Below are positions 42,641-53,143 of a stretch of 64,000 nt of DNA, piece by piece. The translations under genes and the position numbers were made by a program. The notes under the pieces were generated by a model that searched no databases, had not been told where the DNA came from, and saw only the letters and a list, made by a program, of their open reading frames with translations. The stretch is from Microcoleus sp. bin48.metabat.b7b8b9.023 (GTDB lineage Bacteria; Cyanobacteriota; Cyanobacteriia; Cyanobacteriales; Microcoleaceae). How positions within the stretch are numbered: position 1 is the first letter of the stretch; each line of letters begins with the position of its first letter. The stretch is from NCBI RefSeq assembly GCF_013299185.1, contig NZ_JAAFKG010000030.1, forward strand, positions 27,196-91,195, given 5' to 3'.

Positions 42641-45600
42641 CTAACTACCCCCAATCCGGGCCACGTCACGAGCGTTTTCTTCAAAAGCAGCCGTCAGCGC
42701 ATCATCACCGCTCAAACCCGCAGCGATCGCCCTTTCAATGGCCTGCAACACCCGCTTGTAATCCATCGGCATCACCTTCACAAACACCGACAACATCGCA
42801 TCCCAATTTGCCAAAACCTTCGACGCTTTCGCACTTCCAGTCAAATCAAAATGAGTCTGAATTAATTGCCGCAAATCTGCAATTTCCTCAGCATCCTCCA
42901 GTGTTTCCAGCGCCACCATTGACATATTGCAGCGAGTTGCAAAATCCCCCGCTTCATCCAAAATGTAAGCAACGCCGCCACTCATTCCGGCTGCAAAATT
43001 GCGCCCGGTGGCACCCAAAACTACAACTTTGCCGCCAGTCATGTACTCGCAACCGTGATCGCCGACACCTTCGACTACTGCGTTAACGCCGGAGTTACGC
43101 ACCCCAAAACGTTCGCCCGCCAGCCCTCGGATGAAAACCTCACCAGATGTCGCTCCGTAAAGCACTACGTTGCCGACGATCGCGTTTTCTTCTGCGACAA
43201 AGGTAGAAGCTGGCGACGGGTACAATACGATCTTGCCGCCGCTGAGGCCTTTGCCTAAATAGTCGTTGGCTTCGCCTTCGAGCTCTAGGGTGACTCCCTT
43301 GGGTACGAATGCGCCAAAGCTTTGCCCAGCGCTGCCTTGGAAGTGCAGGTGCACGGTATCATCGGGTAAGCCTTCCCAGTGGCGTTTGGTGATTTCGTTG
43401 CCGAGAATTGTGCCCACAACTCGGTTGACGTTGGTGATTGGGAGAGTTGCGCGCACTGGTTCGCCGTTTTCGATCGCACTTTTGCACAAATCCAGCAGTA
43501 CACTAAGGTCGATCGACTTTTCCAACCCGTGATCCTGCGGCATCTGACAGTAGCGCCCGACATCCGCGCCAACTTCCGGCTGATAAAGAATGTTCGAGAA
43601 ATCCAAACCCTTAGCCTTCCAGTGTTCCACCGCTTGTTGCGCTTCCAAAACATCGGTGCGCCCCACCATTTCATTCAAAGTGCGGAAACCCAATTGCGCC
43701 ATAATTTCGCGGACTTCTTGGGCGATGAAAGTCATAAAGTTTACCGTGTGTTGCGGATCTCCCGTGAAGTTTTTCCGCAACAGGGGATCTTGGGTTGCAA
43801 CGCCCACGGGGCAAGTGTTCTGATGGCAGACGCGCATCATGATGCAGCCCAAAGTCACCAGCGGTGCGGTAGCAAAACCGAATTCCTCTGCGCCAAGCAG
43901 TGCAGCAATTGCTACATCACGGCCGGTTTTGAGTTGTCCGTCGGTTTCCACAGCAATTCGGCTGCGGAGATTGTTCAAAACTAAAGTTTGGTGAGTTTCG
44001 GCCAATCCCAACTCCCAAGGCAATCCGGCGTGTTTGATCGAAGTTTGCGGCGACGCGCCCGTACCGCCGTCGTACCCGGAGATGAGCACGACATCGGCGT
44101 GGGCTTTGGCGACACCCGCTGCGATCGTCCCTACCCCCACTTCCGACACTAATTTGACGCTAATCCGCGCTTCCCGGTTGGAATTTTTCAAGTCGTGAAT
44201 CAATTCTGCCAAATCTTCGATCGAATAAATGTCGTGGTGGGGAGGAGGCGAAATCAAGCCTACACCGGGAGTTGAGTGCCGGACTTTGGCAATCCACGGG
44301 TATACTTTTTTACCGGGTAACTGTCCGCCTTCTCCGGGTTTTGCCCCTTGCGCCATCTTGATTTGGAGTTCCTTCGCTTGGGAAAGATACAAGCTGGTAA
44401 CGCCGAAACGCCCGGAAGCAACTTGTTTGATCGCACTGTTTTTCGAGTCACCGCGATCGTTTGTCCAAGTATATCTTTCCGGATCTTCGCCGCCTTCGCC
44501 CGTGTTCGATTTGCCACCAATGCGGTTCATGGCTACAGCTAGAGATTCGTGGGCTTCTTGGGAAATCGAACCGTAACTCATCGCCCCGGTTTTGAAGCGT
44601 TTGAGAATAGCTTCGACTGGTTCAACTTCTTCAATCGGAATCGATTCCCGCTGCTTGAATTGCAGCAAACCGCGCAGGGTAAAATGCTGTTGATTTTGTT
44701 CGTTAACCAGGCCGGAATACTGTTTGAAAAGTGGATAACTTCCTTCGCGCACGGCTTTTTGCAGGGCGTGAATGGTTTGCGGGCTGAACAAGTGGGCTTC
44801 CCCTTCCTTGCGCCATTGGTATTCGCCGCCGACATCCAGGGTGTTGCCGCTGGATGGGCGATCGGGGAATGCGTGAGTATGGCGTAAAATTGCTTCTTGG
44901 GCGATGACTTCGAGGTCAACTCCGGCAATTCGCGATGCTGTCCAAGTGAAGTATTTATCGACTACGGATTTGTTTAAGCCGATCGCCTCAAATATCTGCG
45001 CGCCGCGATAACTTTGAATTGTGGAAATCCCAATTTTCGACGCAACTTTGGTCACGCCTTTGGTTGCGGCTTTCACGTAGTTTTTGCAAGCTGTCTTGGT
45101 ATCAACATTTACCAGCAAACCTTCGCGGATCGAATCTGCGATCGTCTCAAAGGCCAAATACGGATTGATCGCACCGCAACCGTAACCGATTAAAGTCGCA
45201 AAGTGATGGACTTCGCGGGGTTCTCCGGATTCGAGCACTAATCCCGCCCGCGTCCGCGTACCTTGGCGGATCAAGTGGTGGTGCAGGCCCGCAACTGCTA
45301 GCAATGCGGGAATTGGAGCGTTTTCGGCATCGATTCCCCGATCGCACAAAATCAGAATATTCACCCCAGAGGCGATCGCGCGATCGGCTGCTGCGAACAC
45401 ATCTTCTAAGGCTTGTTCCAAACCTTTTACACCAGTTTTGGGGTCGAACAAAATCGGTATCGTAATTGACTTGAAATTACCTTGGGAAACGTGCTTGAGT
45501 TTGGCCAATTCTTCATTGCTGAGAATTGGTGTTTTTAGCTCAATTAAATGGCAGCTTTCCGGTTCCGGTTTGAGCAAATTGCGTTCAGATCCGATCGTTG

Positions 45601-47224
45601 TTTCCGCAGAAGTAACAATCTCTTCGCGGATCGAATCAATGGGCGGATTCGTAACTTGGGCAAACAGTTGTTGGAAATATTCATAAAGCAACTTTTGGCG
45701 ATTGGAAAGCACGGCTAACGGCGTATCCGCGCCCATTGCGCCGACAGCTTCCACCCCATCTCGTGCCATCGGCGCTAACAGCATCCGCAGTTCTTCAAAG
45801 GTGTAACCAAAGGCCATTTGGCGCTGCAATAATGTTTCGGGTTTTGATTCTGCTACTTCCCCATCTGGCAGTTTGGCAATTTCCACCATGTGCTGGTTAA
45901 TCCACTCGCGATAGGGATGTTCGGAAGTGATTTGATGTTTGATTTCCTCGTCAGAAATGATCCGGCCTTCTGCGGTATTAACTAAAAACATCCGGCCCGG
46001 TTGCAAGCGGCCTTTTGAAAGAATTCGTTCCGGTGCGATCGGCAAAACACCCGCTTCCGATGCCATAATTACTAAGTCATCTTTCGTGATGCAATAGCGA
46101 GAAGGACGCAAACCATTGCGATCGAGCACAGCCCCGATCGATGTACCATCCGTAAATGCGATCGAAGCAGGCCCGTCCCAAGGTTCCATCAAGCAAGAAT
46201 GGTATTCGTAGAAAGCCTTTTTCTCATCACTCATCGACTCGTGGGCTGTCCAAGGTTCCGGAATCATCATCATAATGGCATGAGGCAAAGAACGCCCGGC
46301 CAAAGTCAGCAATTCTAAAGCATTATCAAAGATAGTGGAGTCGCTACCCTCGACATTGATTAAATTGGGGATTTTCTTTAAATCATCGCCGAATAGTTCC
46401 GACTCGAACATCGATTGCCGCGCGTTCATCCAATTGATGTTGCCGCGCATCGTGTTAATTTCGCCATTGTGGGCGATGTAGCGGTAAGGGTGCGATCGTT
46501 CCCAACTTGGGAAAGTATTCGTGCTGAAGCGCGAGTGAACCAGTGCTAAAGCGCTTTCCATGTCCGGGTCGTGGAGTTCGGGATAATAATCTCCGACTTG
46601 CACCGGCATCAGCATTCCCTTGTAGACGATCGTCCGGCATGACAGCGTAGAATTATACCAGTACGGGTCTACCTTCTGCCTGCGGATCGCATTGTGAGCT
46701 CGCTTGCGGATGACGTAAAGTTTCCGTTCAAAACCCGCCTCGTCCATACCTGCGGCGCGACTCAGAAACACCTGCTGCATCAAAGGTTCGCTGGCTTTGG
46801 CGGTATCTCCGAGGGACGAGTTATCGGTGGGGACTTCGCGCCAACCGAGCACGGGACATCCTTCTTCCGCAGCGATTTCGGCGAAGATGCGTTTGCCGTT
46901 TTCCCGTTGAGTTCGATCGCGCGACGAATAAATCGCACCGACGCCGTACTCGCCTGCTTCGGGAAGTTCGATATTTAAAGCTGCTGCTGCTTTCTTGAGA
47001 AACTTGTGGGGCACTTGCATCAAAATCCCCGCCCCGTCTCCGGTGTTGGGCTCGCAGCCGCAGGCGCCGCGGTGGTCGAGATTCAGTAGAATTGTCAGTG
47101 CTTGTTCGACTATTTCGTGGGATTTGTTACCCTTGACGTGTACAATAAATCCGACTCCGCAAGCGTCGTGCTCGAACTGGGGATCGTACAGGCCTTGCTT
47201 TTGTGGCAGTCCGTGGTTGTTCAT
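42641..47224 (-). CDS. gltB: Glutamate synthase large subunit, probably ferredoxin-dependent
   Basis: Converts 2-oxoglutarate and glutamine to two glutamates, the second half of the GS-GOGAT ammonium-assimilation cycle. 1527 aa with class II amidotransferase domain (EHDACGVGF; Cys22 becomes the N-terminal nucleophile after propeptide removal), central domain, FMN-binding synthase domain ([30 protein letters not shown]) with the 3Fe-4S cysteines ([18 protein letters not shown] and the preceding Cys), and C-terminal glutamate-synthase alpha beta-helix ([19 protein letters not shown]). No gltD small-subunit gene is adjacent, which favours the ferredoxin-dependent type (glsF/gltS), but I cannot exclude the NADH type. 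Monocistronic; a leader of about 760 bases lies upstream. Confidence 0.96.
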   Translation of the reverse strand: MNNHGLPQKQGLYDPQFEHDACGVGFIVHVKGNKSHEIVEQALTILLNLDHRGACGCEPNTGDGAGILMQVPHKFLKKAAAALNIELPEAGEYGVGAIYSSRDRTQRENGKRIFAEIAAEEGCPVLGWREVPTDNSSLGDTAKASEPLMQQVFLSRAAGMDEAGFERKLYVIRKRAHNAIRRQKVDPYWYNSTLSCRTIVYKGMLMPVQVGDYYPELHDPDMESALALVHSRFSTNTFPSWERSHPYRYIAHNGEINTMRGNINWMNARQSMFESELFGDDLKKIPNLINVEGSDSTIFDNALELLTLAGRSLPHAIMMMIPEPWTAHESMSDEKKAFYEYHSCLMEPWDGPASIAFTDGTSIGAVLDRNGLRPSRYCITKDDLVIMASEAGVLPIAPERILSKGRLQPGRMFLVNTAEGRIISDEEIKHQITSEHPYREWINQHMVEIAKLPDGEVAESKPETLLQRQMAFGYTFEELRMLLAPMARDGVEAVGAMGADTPLAVLSNRQKLLYEYFQQLFAQVTNPPIDSIREEIVTSAETTIGSERNLLKPEPESCHLIELKTPILSNEELAKLKHVSQGNFKSITIPILFDPKTGVKGLEQALEDVFAAADRAIASGVNILILCDRGIDAENAPIPALLAVAGLHHHLIRQGTRTRAGLVLESGEPREVHHFATLIGYGCGAINPYLAFETIADSIREGLLVNVDTKTACKNYVKAATKGVTKVASKIGISTIQSYRGAQIFEAIGLNKSVVDKYFTWTASRIAGVDLEVIAQEAILRHTHAFPDRPSSGNTLDVGGEYQWRKEGEAHLFSPQTIHALQKAVREGSYPLFKQYSGLVNEQNQQHFTLRGLLQFKQRESIPIEEVEPVEAILKRFKTGAMSYGSISQEAHESLAVAMNRIGGKSNTGEGGEDPERYTWTNDRGDSKNSAIKQVASGRFGVTSLYLSQAKELQIKMAQGAKPGEGGQLPGKKVYPWIAKVRHSTPGVGLISPPPHHDIYSIEDLAELIHDLKNSNREARISVKLVSEVGVGTIAAGVAKAHADVVLISGYDGGTGASPQTSIKHAGLPWELGLAETHQTLVLNNLRSRIAVETDGQLKTGRDVAIAALLGAEEFGFATAPLVTLGCIMMRVCHQNTCPVGVATQDPLLRKNFTGDPQHTVNFMTFIAQEVREIMAQLGFRTLNEMVGRTDVLEAQQAVEHWKAKGLDFSNILYQPEVGADVGRYCQMPQDHGLEKSIDLSVLLDLCKSAIENGEPVRATLPITNVNRVVGTILGNEITKRHWEGLPDDTVHLHFQGSAGQSFGAFVPKGVTLELEGEANDYLGKGLSGGKIVLYPSPASTFVAEENAIVGNVVLYGATSGEVFIRGLAGERFGVRNSGVNAVVEGVGDHGCEYMTGGKVVVLGATGRNFAAGMSGGVAYILDEAGDFATRCNMSMVALETLEDAEEIADLRQLIQTHFDLTGSAKASKVLANWDAMLSVFVKVMPMDYKRVLQAIERAIAAGLSGDDALTAAFEENARDVARIGGS

Positions 47225-47489
47225 TTTGATGTGTCTCTCAAAGTGACGAAAAGATTTTGATCTAGAGTTGAGCGTGGAATGGCGATCGACCTAGTATCAT
47301 GTATTATATGTGGATCTACTGCATTGGGTAGATCCATCAAAAAATCAAGGCTTGTGCGATCGAGTGACGGTGAAAAAATAGTTAAAGCTGAGATGTTACG
47401 CCATTGTCAGCAATAGGCATCTTGCCTGTTCATAAATAAGTAAAAAATAGTTTGTTGGTAATTAATTGATAAATTAGATATTTGGATTT

Positions 47490-47695
47490 TTTTTTAACCG
47501 CAGAGGCCACAGAGAGCGCAGAGGAAGAGAAGAGAGATGAGTAATTGTGATAGCGACTCACATCTAGAGGATATTCAGGCTGCGATCGCGCCGAATGAAG
47601 CTGGACACGATCGGGATCTGAACAGTGATAGGATAAAATCGCTACATCCGCTCTTTCTCTGCGCCCTCTGCGCCCTCTGCGGTTAAAAAAATCCA
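47490..47695. repeat. Inverted pair of the 'ctctgcgccctctgcgg' repeat
   Basis: The arms at 47490-47535 (aaccgcagaggccacagagag...) and 47650-47695 (ctctgcgccctctgcggttaaaaaaatcc) are reverse complements and enclose about 110 bases. A second, perfect 8-bp hairpin (GGATCTAC/GTAGATCC) is at 47312-47335. The 765-base gap 47225-47989 shows no gene I can support; a GTATCATGTATTAT near 47295 only half-fits an NtcA site. Confidence 0.7.
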
Positions 47696-47989
47696 AAACA
47701 ACCATAAATCTTATAAAATGTTTCCATTAAATAAAGAACCAGCAGTCCCAGATGAAGATTTGATGTAGATTTGGTCGATCGCACCCATCACAGGTGACAA
47801 CTACTATAGTGATTTTGCTATGGTTGTTAAGGCTGGTCGATCGGGAAGAGCAGATTTCACAGTAAAATGTACAGTTCGCTAACCCTTCCGCGCAGGTGAG
47901 GTTAGATTTTAACAACAAATTAGCTCACCTCAAAAACCAACATCGTTTACTAAAGGCTTCAACAAGCAATCCCGAAGGAGTAAAAAATC

Positions 47990-48412
47990 ATGGTTCAAAC
48001 TCAAGAACTTTCTCAAACATTAACTCTGCTTGCATCTGCTGCACCCAACGGAATTTCCGCTACAGAATCACGCCCGTGGGGTTCTTTTACAACACTTGAA
48101 GAAGGCCCGGGATACAAAATTAAGCGGATCGAAGTCAAGCCGGGACACCGCCTCAGCCTGCAAATGCACCACCACCGCAGCGAACACTGGATCGTAGTTT
48201 CCGGTACTGCTAAAGTTACTTGTGGCGAAACCGAAGAAGTTCTATTTACAAATCAGTCTACCTATGTTCCACAGTGCATTTCTCACCGTCTGGAAAATCC
48301 GGGAGTGATTCCCCTGATTTTAATTGAAGTGCAGAATGGTGAATATCTAGGAGAAGATGATATTGTGCGCTTTCAAGACGATTACGCGCGGACAGAATCT
48401 AAGGCTAAATAA
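47990..48412 (+). CDS. Cupin protein, mannose-6-phosphate isomerase type II C-terminal-like
   Basis: 140-aa single cupin with the signature of the C-terminal domain of bifunctional mannose-1-phosphate guanylyltransferase/phosphomannose isomerase: RPWGSFTTLEEGPGYKIKRI, PGHRLSLQMHHHRSEHWIVV, GTAKVTCGE and EVQNGEYLGEDDIVRFQDDY. The metal-binding His residues (MHHHRSEHW) and Glu are present. A stand-alone phosphomannose isomerase interconverting mannose-6-P and fructose-6-P is likely. Start is preceded by GAAGGAG 8 bases upstream. Confidence 0.92.
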   Translation: MVQTQELSQTLTLLASAAPNGISATESRPWGSFTTLEEGPGYKIKRIEVKPGHRLSLQMHHHRSEHWIVVSGTAKVTCGETEEVLFTNQSTYVPQCISHRLENPGVIPLILIEVQNGEYLGEDDIVRFQDDYARTESKAK

Positions 48413-48469
48413 CCTATAAACTGGTTATTTGTTATTTGTTGTTTGTTATTTGTTATTCGCACCAATCAG

Positions 48470-48528
48470 TAACCAATAACCAATAACCAGTAACCAATAA
48501 CCAGTAACCAATAACCAATAACCAATAA
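48470..48528. repeat. Tandem AACCAAT/AACCAGT heptamers
   Basis: About eight 7-nt units end 5 bases before the IscA-like start codon; a TTGTTAT-type block (48424-48455) precedes them. Together they make up the 120-base gap, so no conventional ribosome-binding site is visible for the next gene. Confidence 0.85.
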
Positions 48529-48533
48529 AATTA

Positions 48534-48860
48534 ATGATTCATCTAAGCAAAACAGCAGCCACAGAAGTAAAGCGCCTCAAGTCAAAGTATCCCAATCCCA
48601 ATGCTTTGTTTCGTCTGGGCGTAGAATCGAGCGGCTGTTCCGGTTTGTCCTATACAATGGCATTTGACGATGCACCCGTCCCAGAAGACACTCTCTGCGA
48701 GTCCGAGGGAGTTCAAGTTGCGATCGACCCCCAGCACTTAAAATATCTCAATGAGCTAACCTTGGATTATTCAGAAGACTTGATGGGCGGAGGTTTCCGG
48801 TTCCACAATCCCAATGCAGCCCAAAGCTGTAGCTGCGGTAACTCCTTTTCTACGAGGTAA
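48534..48860 (+). CDS. Iron-sulfur cluster assembly accessory protein (IscA/SufA/HesB family)
   Basis: 108-aa A-type carrier. The three conserved cysteines are present: SSGCSGLSYTM and the C-terminal AQSCSCGNSF. The EDLMGGGFRFHNPNA segment is the family signature. It carries or delivers Fe-S clusters to apoproteins. It stands 8 bases before a Uma2 gene on the same strand. Confidence 0.95.
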   Translation: MIHLSKTAATEVKRLKSKYPNPNALFRLGVESSGCSGLSYTMAFDDAPVPEDTLCESEGVQVAIDPQHLKYLNELTLDYSEDLMGGGFRFHNPNAAQSCSCGNSFSTR

Positions 48861-48868
48861 AAATTAAT

Positions 48869-49438
48869 ATGATGACACTCAAAGACTTAGAAAAAGTCCA
48901 AAAAACCTTCAAAGAAGCCGGTCAAGACTACCAACTTGAACTAGAAAGCGGGAAAATTATCATTGTGGGCCCCTCAGATATTGTATCAAGTGAAATTGGT
49001 GTACTTTTCATTTGGCTGCTTGCCAATTGGGTTTATCCCCGGCGTTTGGGCCGAATTTTTGACTCCGCAGGTGGCTTTATTTTGCCTGACGCGACGCTCA
49101 CAGCACCCGATGTTTCCTTTGTGCGGGCCGCCCGGATCCGGCAAAGTACCCGTTATTTCGCAGAATTAGTCCCAGACTTGGTAGTAGAAATTAAATCACA
49201 GAGCGATCGTATTAAACCGCTCGAAAAAAAGATTCTCAATTTTATCCAACTCGGCGCACAAGTAGGGATTTTGATCGACCCGGATGAAGAAACTGTTACA
49301 GTTTACCGTCCCGAAGGCGAACCAATTGTGCTGGGTAATGGAGAGATTTTGACGGTATCCGAACTTTTTCCTGGTTGGGAATTGCCCATTGCTGAACTTT
49401 GGCCGCCAATTTATACTGAAGCTGAAACTGAAGGATAA
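48869..49438 (+). CDS. Uma2 family endonuclease-like protein (DUF820)
   Basis: 189 aa with the Uma2 core: DATLTAPDVSFV, LVPDLVVEIKSQSDRIKPLE, KKILNFIQLGAQVGILIDPD, and the FPGWELPIAELW ending. The fold is PD-(D/E)xK-like (Asp-Pro...Asp...Glu-x-Lys: PDLVVEIKS). This family is greatly expanded in cyanobacteria and its biological role is poorly known. Eight bases after the IscA-like gene. Confidence 0.93.
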   Translation: MMTLKDLEKVQKTFKEAGQDYQLELESGKIIIVGPSDIVSSEIGVLFIWLLANWVYPRRLGRIFDSAGGFILPDATLTAPDVSFVRAARIRQSTRYFAELVPDLVVEIKSQSDRIKPLEKKILNFIQLGAQVGILIDPDEETVTVYRPEGEPIVLGNGEILTVSELFPGWELPIAELWPPIYTEAETEG

Positions 49439-49463
49439 TCTCGCATTTTAATATAAGTAGTTT

Positions 49464-49520
49464 GAACGAACCGCGAAGGCGCAAAGGACGCGAAGGAAGA
49501 GAGGAGAAGAGAAAAGAAAG
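49464..49520. repeat. Inverted repeat, left arm, flanking a methyltransferase gene
   Basis: Reads GAACGAACCGCGAAGGCGCA... and is nearly the exact reverse complement of 50378-50426. The two arms enclose only the methyltransferase gene, with its start 9 bases inside. Confidence 0.85.
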
Positions 49521-49528
49521 ATTTAACA

Positions 49529-50374
49529 ATGGCTAATAAATCAGAAGAAACTCAAGATTGGTATAGTGAATATACCACTACCTACAGTTACGAACAGCGA
49601 AAAAATTGGTACAGCGAAATCGCAGGCTTCTACAACAAAACTAGACCGCGCTATCCCCAACAACTAATTAATCGCGTTGTCGAATTAGCCGAACTTCCCT
49701 CAAACGCCAACATTCTTGAAATCGGATGCGGCCCCGGAATAGCCACTGTTCCGTTTGCGGAATTAGGTTTTGCAATGCTTTGTCTCGAACCCAGTCAGCC
49801 AGCTTGTCAGCTAGCACAACAAAACTGTGCAACTTATCCATTTGTAGAGATTAAAAATCAAACTTTGGAAGAGTGGGAATTAGAAACTGATAAATTCAAT
49901 GCTGTGCTGGCGGCGACTTCTTTTCATTGGGTGTCACCAGAGATTCGCTATCAAAAAACGGCCGCCGCATTAAAAGATAAAGGTTCATTGATTTTGCTCT
50001 GGAATGCCGGAGTTTTGCCAGAAGATGAAGTTTACCGAGTTTTAAATGAAGTTTGTCAAACTCAAGCTCCATCTCTAGCAGTATATCATGCCAAAGAAAG
50101 AGTCAATCAAGCAGAAAGTATCAAAGAAATCGGACAAAATATCATCGACTCAGGCCTGTACGAAGATTTAATTTACGAACAGTTAGTATGTGAAATTACC
50201 TACAGTATTGAGGATTATCTGAATCTTTTGCAGACTTACTCGGAGTACATCGCGCTAGACGAGCAAAAAAGAAAATCATTGTTAACAAATTTGGGGGAAG
50301 CGCTCGCAAAAAACTGCGTAAATATCATCAAAGCTTCCTATATTTCAGCATTTCACATTGCCAAAAAACTTTAG
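49529..50374 (+). CDS. Class I SAM-dependent methyltransferase
   Basis: 281 aa. Rossmann-type SAM site: NILEIGCGPGIATVPFAELG (motif I), MLCLEPSQPACQLAQQN (motif II) and FNAVLAATSFHWVSPEIRY. The FHWV motif and the preceding YSEIAGFYNKTRPRYPQQLI are those of small-molecule/unknown-substrate methyltransferases of the ubiE-like group. The gene is alone between near-perfect ~47-bp inverted repeats, which suggests movement as a unit or insertion between a palindromic pair. Confidence 0.92.
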   Translation: MANKSEETQDWYSEYTTTYSYEQRKNWYSEIAGFYNKTRPRYPQQLINRVVELAELPSNANILEIGCGPGIATVPFAELGFAMLCLEPSQPACQLAQQNCATYPFVEIKNQTLEEWELETDKFNAVLAATSFHWVSPEIRYQKTAAALKDKGSLILLWNAGVLPEDEVYRVLNEVCQTQAPSLAVYHAKERVNQAESIKEIGQNIIDSGLYEDLIYEQLVCEITYSIEDYLNLLQTYSEYIALDEQKRKSLLTNLGEALAKNCVNIIKASYISAFHIAKKL

Positions 50375-50377
50375 CAC

Positions 50378-50426
50378 TTTTTCTCTTCTCTTCCTTCGTG
50401 TCCTTTGCGCCTTCGCGGTTCGTTAA
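50378..50426. repeat. Inverted repeat, right arm, flanking the methyltransferase gene
   Basis: Reads TTTTTCTCTTCTCTTCC...CCTTCGCGGTTCGTT and pairs with 49464-49520 with about three mismatches. It begins 4 bases after the methyltransferase stop. Confidence 0.85.
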
Positions 50427-50452
50427 AAAAACCTTATTTACCAATCTAAGAA

Positions 50453-50510
50453 GGTTCGTAGTGAGGACTTTAGTCCTCTAAGAAGGACTAAAGTCCTCAC
50501 TACAAACCTA
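50453..50510. terminator. Hairpin of the GGTTCGTAGTGAGGAC family between convergent genes
   Basis: Arms GGTTCGTAGTGAGGACTTTA... and ...TAAAGTCCTCACTACAAACC are complementary over about 24 bases with a short loop. It separates the convergent methyltransferase and GT2 genes and also supplies the GT2 stop codon. Terminator activity is inferred from the stem; there is no long U run. Confidence 0.6.
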
Positions 50511-51501
50511 TTGTAGTATAGCTGCTGAGAATAACCCACTGCATTAACTGCTGCCATTCTGGAGATTGAGTTAATAAATCTGCATCCAATTCATTGCCCG
50601 CATCCTGCGAAAATTCCGTAAAACACTCCGCCCAATTAATTACTGTTTCCACTGGCAAATAAGGCGTATAATTCCAAGAACGCTGCAAAAATTCTGCCAT
50701 CTCAACAGGATGACCGGTGCGGTGCAAATACCAAGCAATCCAAACCAACGTACTGTACTTGATTTGCTTTTCCAACAAACGTATTTTATCCGGCACTTCG
50801 GGCCGCGCAAAAAAATTGTCCATTACCGCAGCCAAGGATTTAGCCTGCGGTAAACCTTTGTACATGGCACTTTGTTCGTGCTGGCGGTAGCAAACTGTTA
50901 TTTGCCGCAGCCATTCTGTTTCGCATCCCATTAATGCTAAACGCAGCGCTAAATCTGTATCTTCAGCCGGGGGAAATCGAGGATCGAAACCGCCAGCGCG
51001 CTCTAACCATTCGCGGCGAAACATCATTGCGCTGGGCAATACTGGTTTCCACCGCAGCCACATTTCTAGGTCTAATTTAGGGACGTTTTTCCAGGGTTTG
51101 ACATCTTTAATCCGTTCGCCTATACTGTTGACTTGACGCCAGCCACTGTGGACTATTCCTAGATTTGGTTGCGCTCTGAATACAGCAATTTGTGCTGCTA
51201 ATTTCTCGGGTAAAAAGTAGTCATCTGCATCGAGAAAGGCGATGAATTCTCCTTGCGCTAGTTCGATGCCGCGATTTCGGGCAATGGAAACTCCTTGATT
51301 TTGTTGGTAAATGTAGCGAATGCGATCGCCATATTGCTCTAAAACTAATTTGGTGTCGTCTCGGGAACCATCGTCTACTACAATAATTTCCCAGTCAGTA
51401 TAGGTTTGGCGCAGCACGCTATCTACGGCTTGGCCGACGTAAGCAGCACAGTTGTAAGCCGGAATCACCACGCTTACCTGCGGAGTTCGATCGCTCATCA
51501 T
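50500..51501 (-). CDS. Family 2 glycosyltransferase
   Basis: About 333 aa GT-A protein with VSVVIPAYNCAAYVGQAVDS, the conserved WEIIVVDDGSRDDT and the metal-binding AFLDADDYFLP (DxD-type), then PAEDTDLALRLALMGCETEW. It transfers a sugar from an NDP-sugar, probably into an exopolysaccharide or glycolipid. Start is Met 51501 or 51498 (MSDRTPQVSV); the longer frame uses TTG. The last residues (GL and TAG stop) come from the hairpin repeat at 50453-50510. Confidence 0.93.
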   Translation of the reverse strand: MMSDRTPQVSVVIPAYNCAAYVGQAVDSVLRQTYTDWEIIVVDDGSRDDTKLVLEQYGDRIRYIYQQNQGVSIARNRGIELAQGEFIAFLDADDYFLPEKLAAQIAVFRAQPNLGIVHSGWRQVNSIGERIKDVKPWKNVPKLDLEMWLRWKPVLPSAMMFRREWLERAGGFDPRFPPAEDTDLALRLALMGCETEWLRQITVCYRQHEQSAMYKGLPQAKSLAAVMDNFFARPEVPDKIRLLEKQIKYSTLVWIAWYLHRTGHPVEMAEFLQRSWNYTPYLPVETVINWAECFTEFSQDAGNELDADLLTQSPEWQQLMQWVILSSYTTIGL

Positions 51502-51701
51502 GAATATCAAGTCCGAAGCATTAGAATCTATATAGGCTGGGCGGATTTACTAAAATGCTGGCTGTGAAATCCAGAAAAATTATACACTCGCCCCTCAAAG
51601 ATTTATTTATCAAATCTAGTTGCGTCTTTATTATAATACGTTTAAGGTGCGACAGAGACTGACGCACCGGATAAGGGATGCTTTTTGAGCATAAATTTGG
51701 T

Positions 51702-52928
51702 TCAAGAATTTGCCAAAGTAAGTTGCCGCGAATTCAGTAAATTGTCGGGGCGAATTCCTAAAGGGTTGCGATCGCCTTTTACCTTTAAATACTTCTGAGC
51801 TATTTGCAAAACCTGTTCCGGATTGGGCGGCTTGCTCAAAAAATCGGAAGCACCTGTAAGTTTGGCTCGCGTGCGATCGATTATACTGTCTTTACCAGTC
51901 AAAAACACGATCGGAGTTTCCCTAAAACTAGGTGTTTGCCGCAAAAAATTGCACAAAGCAAAGCCGCTTGTCTTCGGCATTACCACGTCCATAAAAATTA
52001 AAGCAGGCTTTTGTTTGGCAATGATGCCCACTCCATCCATCGGATCTTGAATTTTTAGAACTCGATACCCCGCCGGCAATAAAATTTGTTGTAAAAATTC
52101 GCATACTGTCGGACTGTCATCAATACAGGCAATCAAAGGGCGAACCTGCCCAGCCATCGACGCAGCAAGGCGCCACTGTTCTATAGGCGACGGTAAGTCT
52201 GGTACTGTGCGGAAATTTACTAAACCCTGCTTCATGTAATTAACTAAAGCGCGAGTTGCGACTGTCACGCACTGCTTTTTCTTCAATGCAATATCCCAAA
52301 GAGTATTCTCGCCGTTAAATACGTTAGCCAAAGCTATCAAAGAGTTAGAACTAAATCGATTTTCCTGCAACTGGGCAGACGCTTTTAAAAGGGGTGCTTG
52401 TTCTGGTTCTACCAGCCACAAACCCATGCCTTTCCACTTCTGCCAAATTAGTTCTGTAGAGTACAGAATTTGTTCTACTTCCGTTACAGACAGCAGCAAA
52501 GAAGATATTATTTTAGAAAAATATTTTTCCGACGGACGCCACTCCCGACGCAAACCCGATTGACCGATCAGAGCAAACAAAACTTCGGAAATGCTGCTGT
52601 GGACGATCGCCTTAGCTTGTTGCAAACTCATTTCGCTGGCAGCTAGCCCTTGCTGAATCAGTTGATATTCCCACAGTTCCCGAGCCTCCAGATCTCTAAG
52701 ATCCACTTGAAAGTTGGGACAGTGTTGTCCAATAGCCCTGTACCAGCGCCTCGCTCTGTGCGCTCCTCCTGTGGCATAAACCAAACTACCCTGAAAAAAG
52801 TATAGTTGCCACTGTTGCTCACCTTGCTCTAATAGCAGTTTTCCCGTTGCTTGTTTCTGGCTGAGGACTGCCAAAGTATGAGAAAGCATTTTGTACCCGA
52901 TTGCGGTAGCAGACATATCAACTCGCAT
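51702..52928 (-). CDS. PatA-like response regulator (PATAN/DUF4388 domain plus REC)
   Basis: 408 aa. N-terminal PATAN domain (MLSHTLAVLSQKQATGKLLL, QWQLYFFQGSLVYATGG; about 1-120), a middle helical region (about 120-265) and a C-terminal REC domain (ACIDDSPTVCEFLQQILL, phospho-acceptor in LIFMDVVMPKTSG, FLTGKD, DFLSKPPNP; about 270-390). The architecture matches PatA and the PixG/TaxP1/PilG regulators of cyanobacterial phototaxis, which work with CheA-like kinases such as the one at the start of this window. ATG 52928 has CAGGAG about 9 bases upstream. Confidence 0.93.
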   Translation of the reverse strand: MRVDMSATAIGYKMLSHTLAVLSQKQATGKLLLEQGEQQWQLYFFQGSLVYATGGAHRARRWYRAIGQHCPNFQVDLRDLEARELWEYQLIQQGLAASEMSLQQAKAIVHSSISEVLFALIGQSGLRREWRPSEKYFSKIISSLLLSVTEVEQILYSTELIWQKWKGMGLWLVEPEQAPLLKASAQLQENRFSSNSLIALANVFNGENTLWDIALKKKQCVTVATRALVNYMKQGLVNFRTVPDLPSPIEQWRLAASMAGQVRPLIACIDDSPTVCEFLQQILLPAGYRVLKIQDPMDGVGIIAKQKPALIFMDVVMPKTSGFALCNFLRQTPSFRETPIVFLTGKDSIIDRTRAKLTGASDFLSKPPNPEQVLQIAQKYLKVKGDRNPLGIRPDNLLNSRQLTLANS

Positions 52929-53033
52929 TCCCTGTACTCCTGTTTTCCCTATTATATCGCTGCTGAGTTTGGGAAAAAAACAGTAATATTACTGAATTGC
53001 GTTCAAAATAACAAATTACCTGATGCTAGTTTA

Positions 53034-53142
53034 AACAGTTGACAGTTGACAGTTGACAGTTGACAGTCTTAATCAGTTGACAGTTGACAGTTGACTAACG
53101 ACTAATGACTAATAACTAACGACTAATGACTAATGACTAATG
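53034..53142. repeat. Tandem TTGACAG and TAATGAC heptamer blocks
   Basis: About eight TTGACAG units (53037-53095) are followed by about eight TAATGAC/TAACGAC units (53096-53142) that run up to the yidD stop. Same families as at 22660, 55355 and 56245. Confidence 0.85.
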
Positions 53143-53143
53143 A

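Noticed and set aside
47285..47310. Possible NtcA site upstream of glutamate synthase
   Set aside because: GTATCATGTATTAT matches only half of GTA-N8-TAC; too weak to list as a site.
47727..47918. 63-codon minus-strand ORF upstream of the cupin
   Set aside because: Low-complexity mix of Cys/Trp/Ile residues with no ribosome-binding site; repeat-rich surroundings.
51702..52928. Heterocyst-pattern regulator PatA in the strict sense
   Set aside because: PATAN-REC proteins are widespread in non-heterocystous cyanobacteria in phototaxis systems; nothing else here points to heterocysts.
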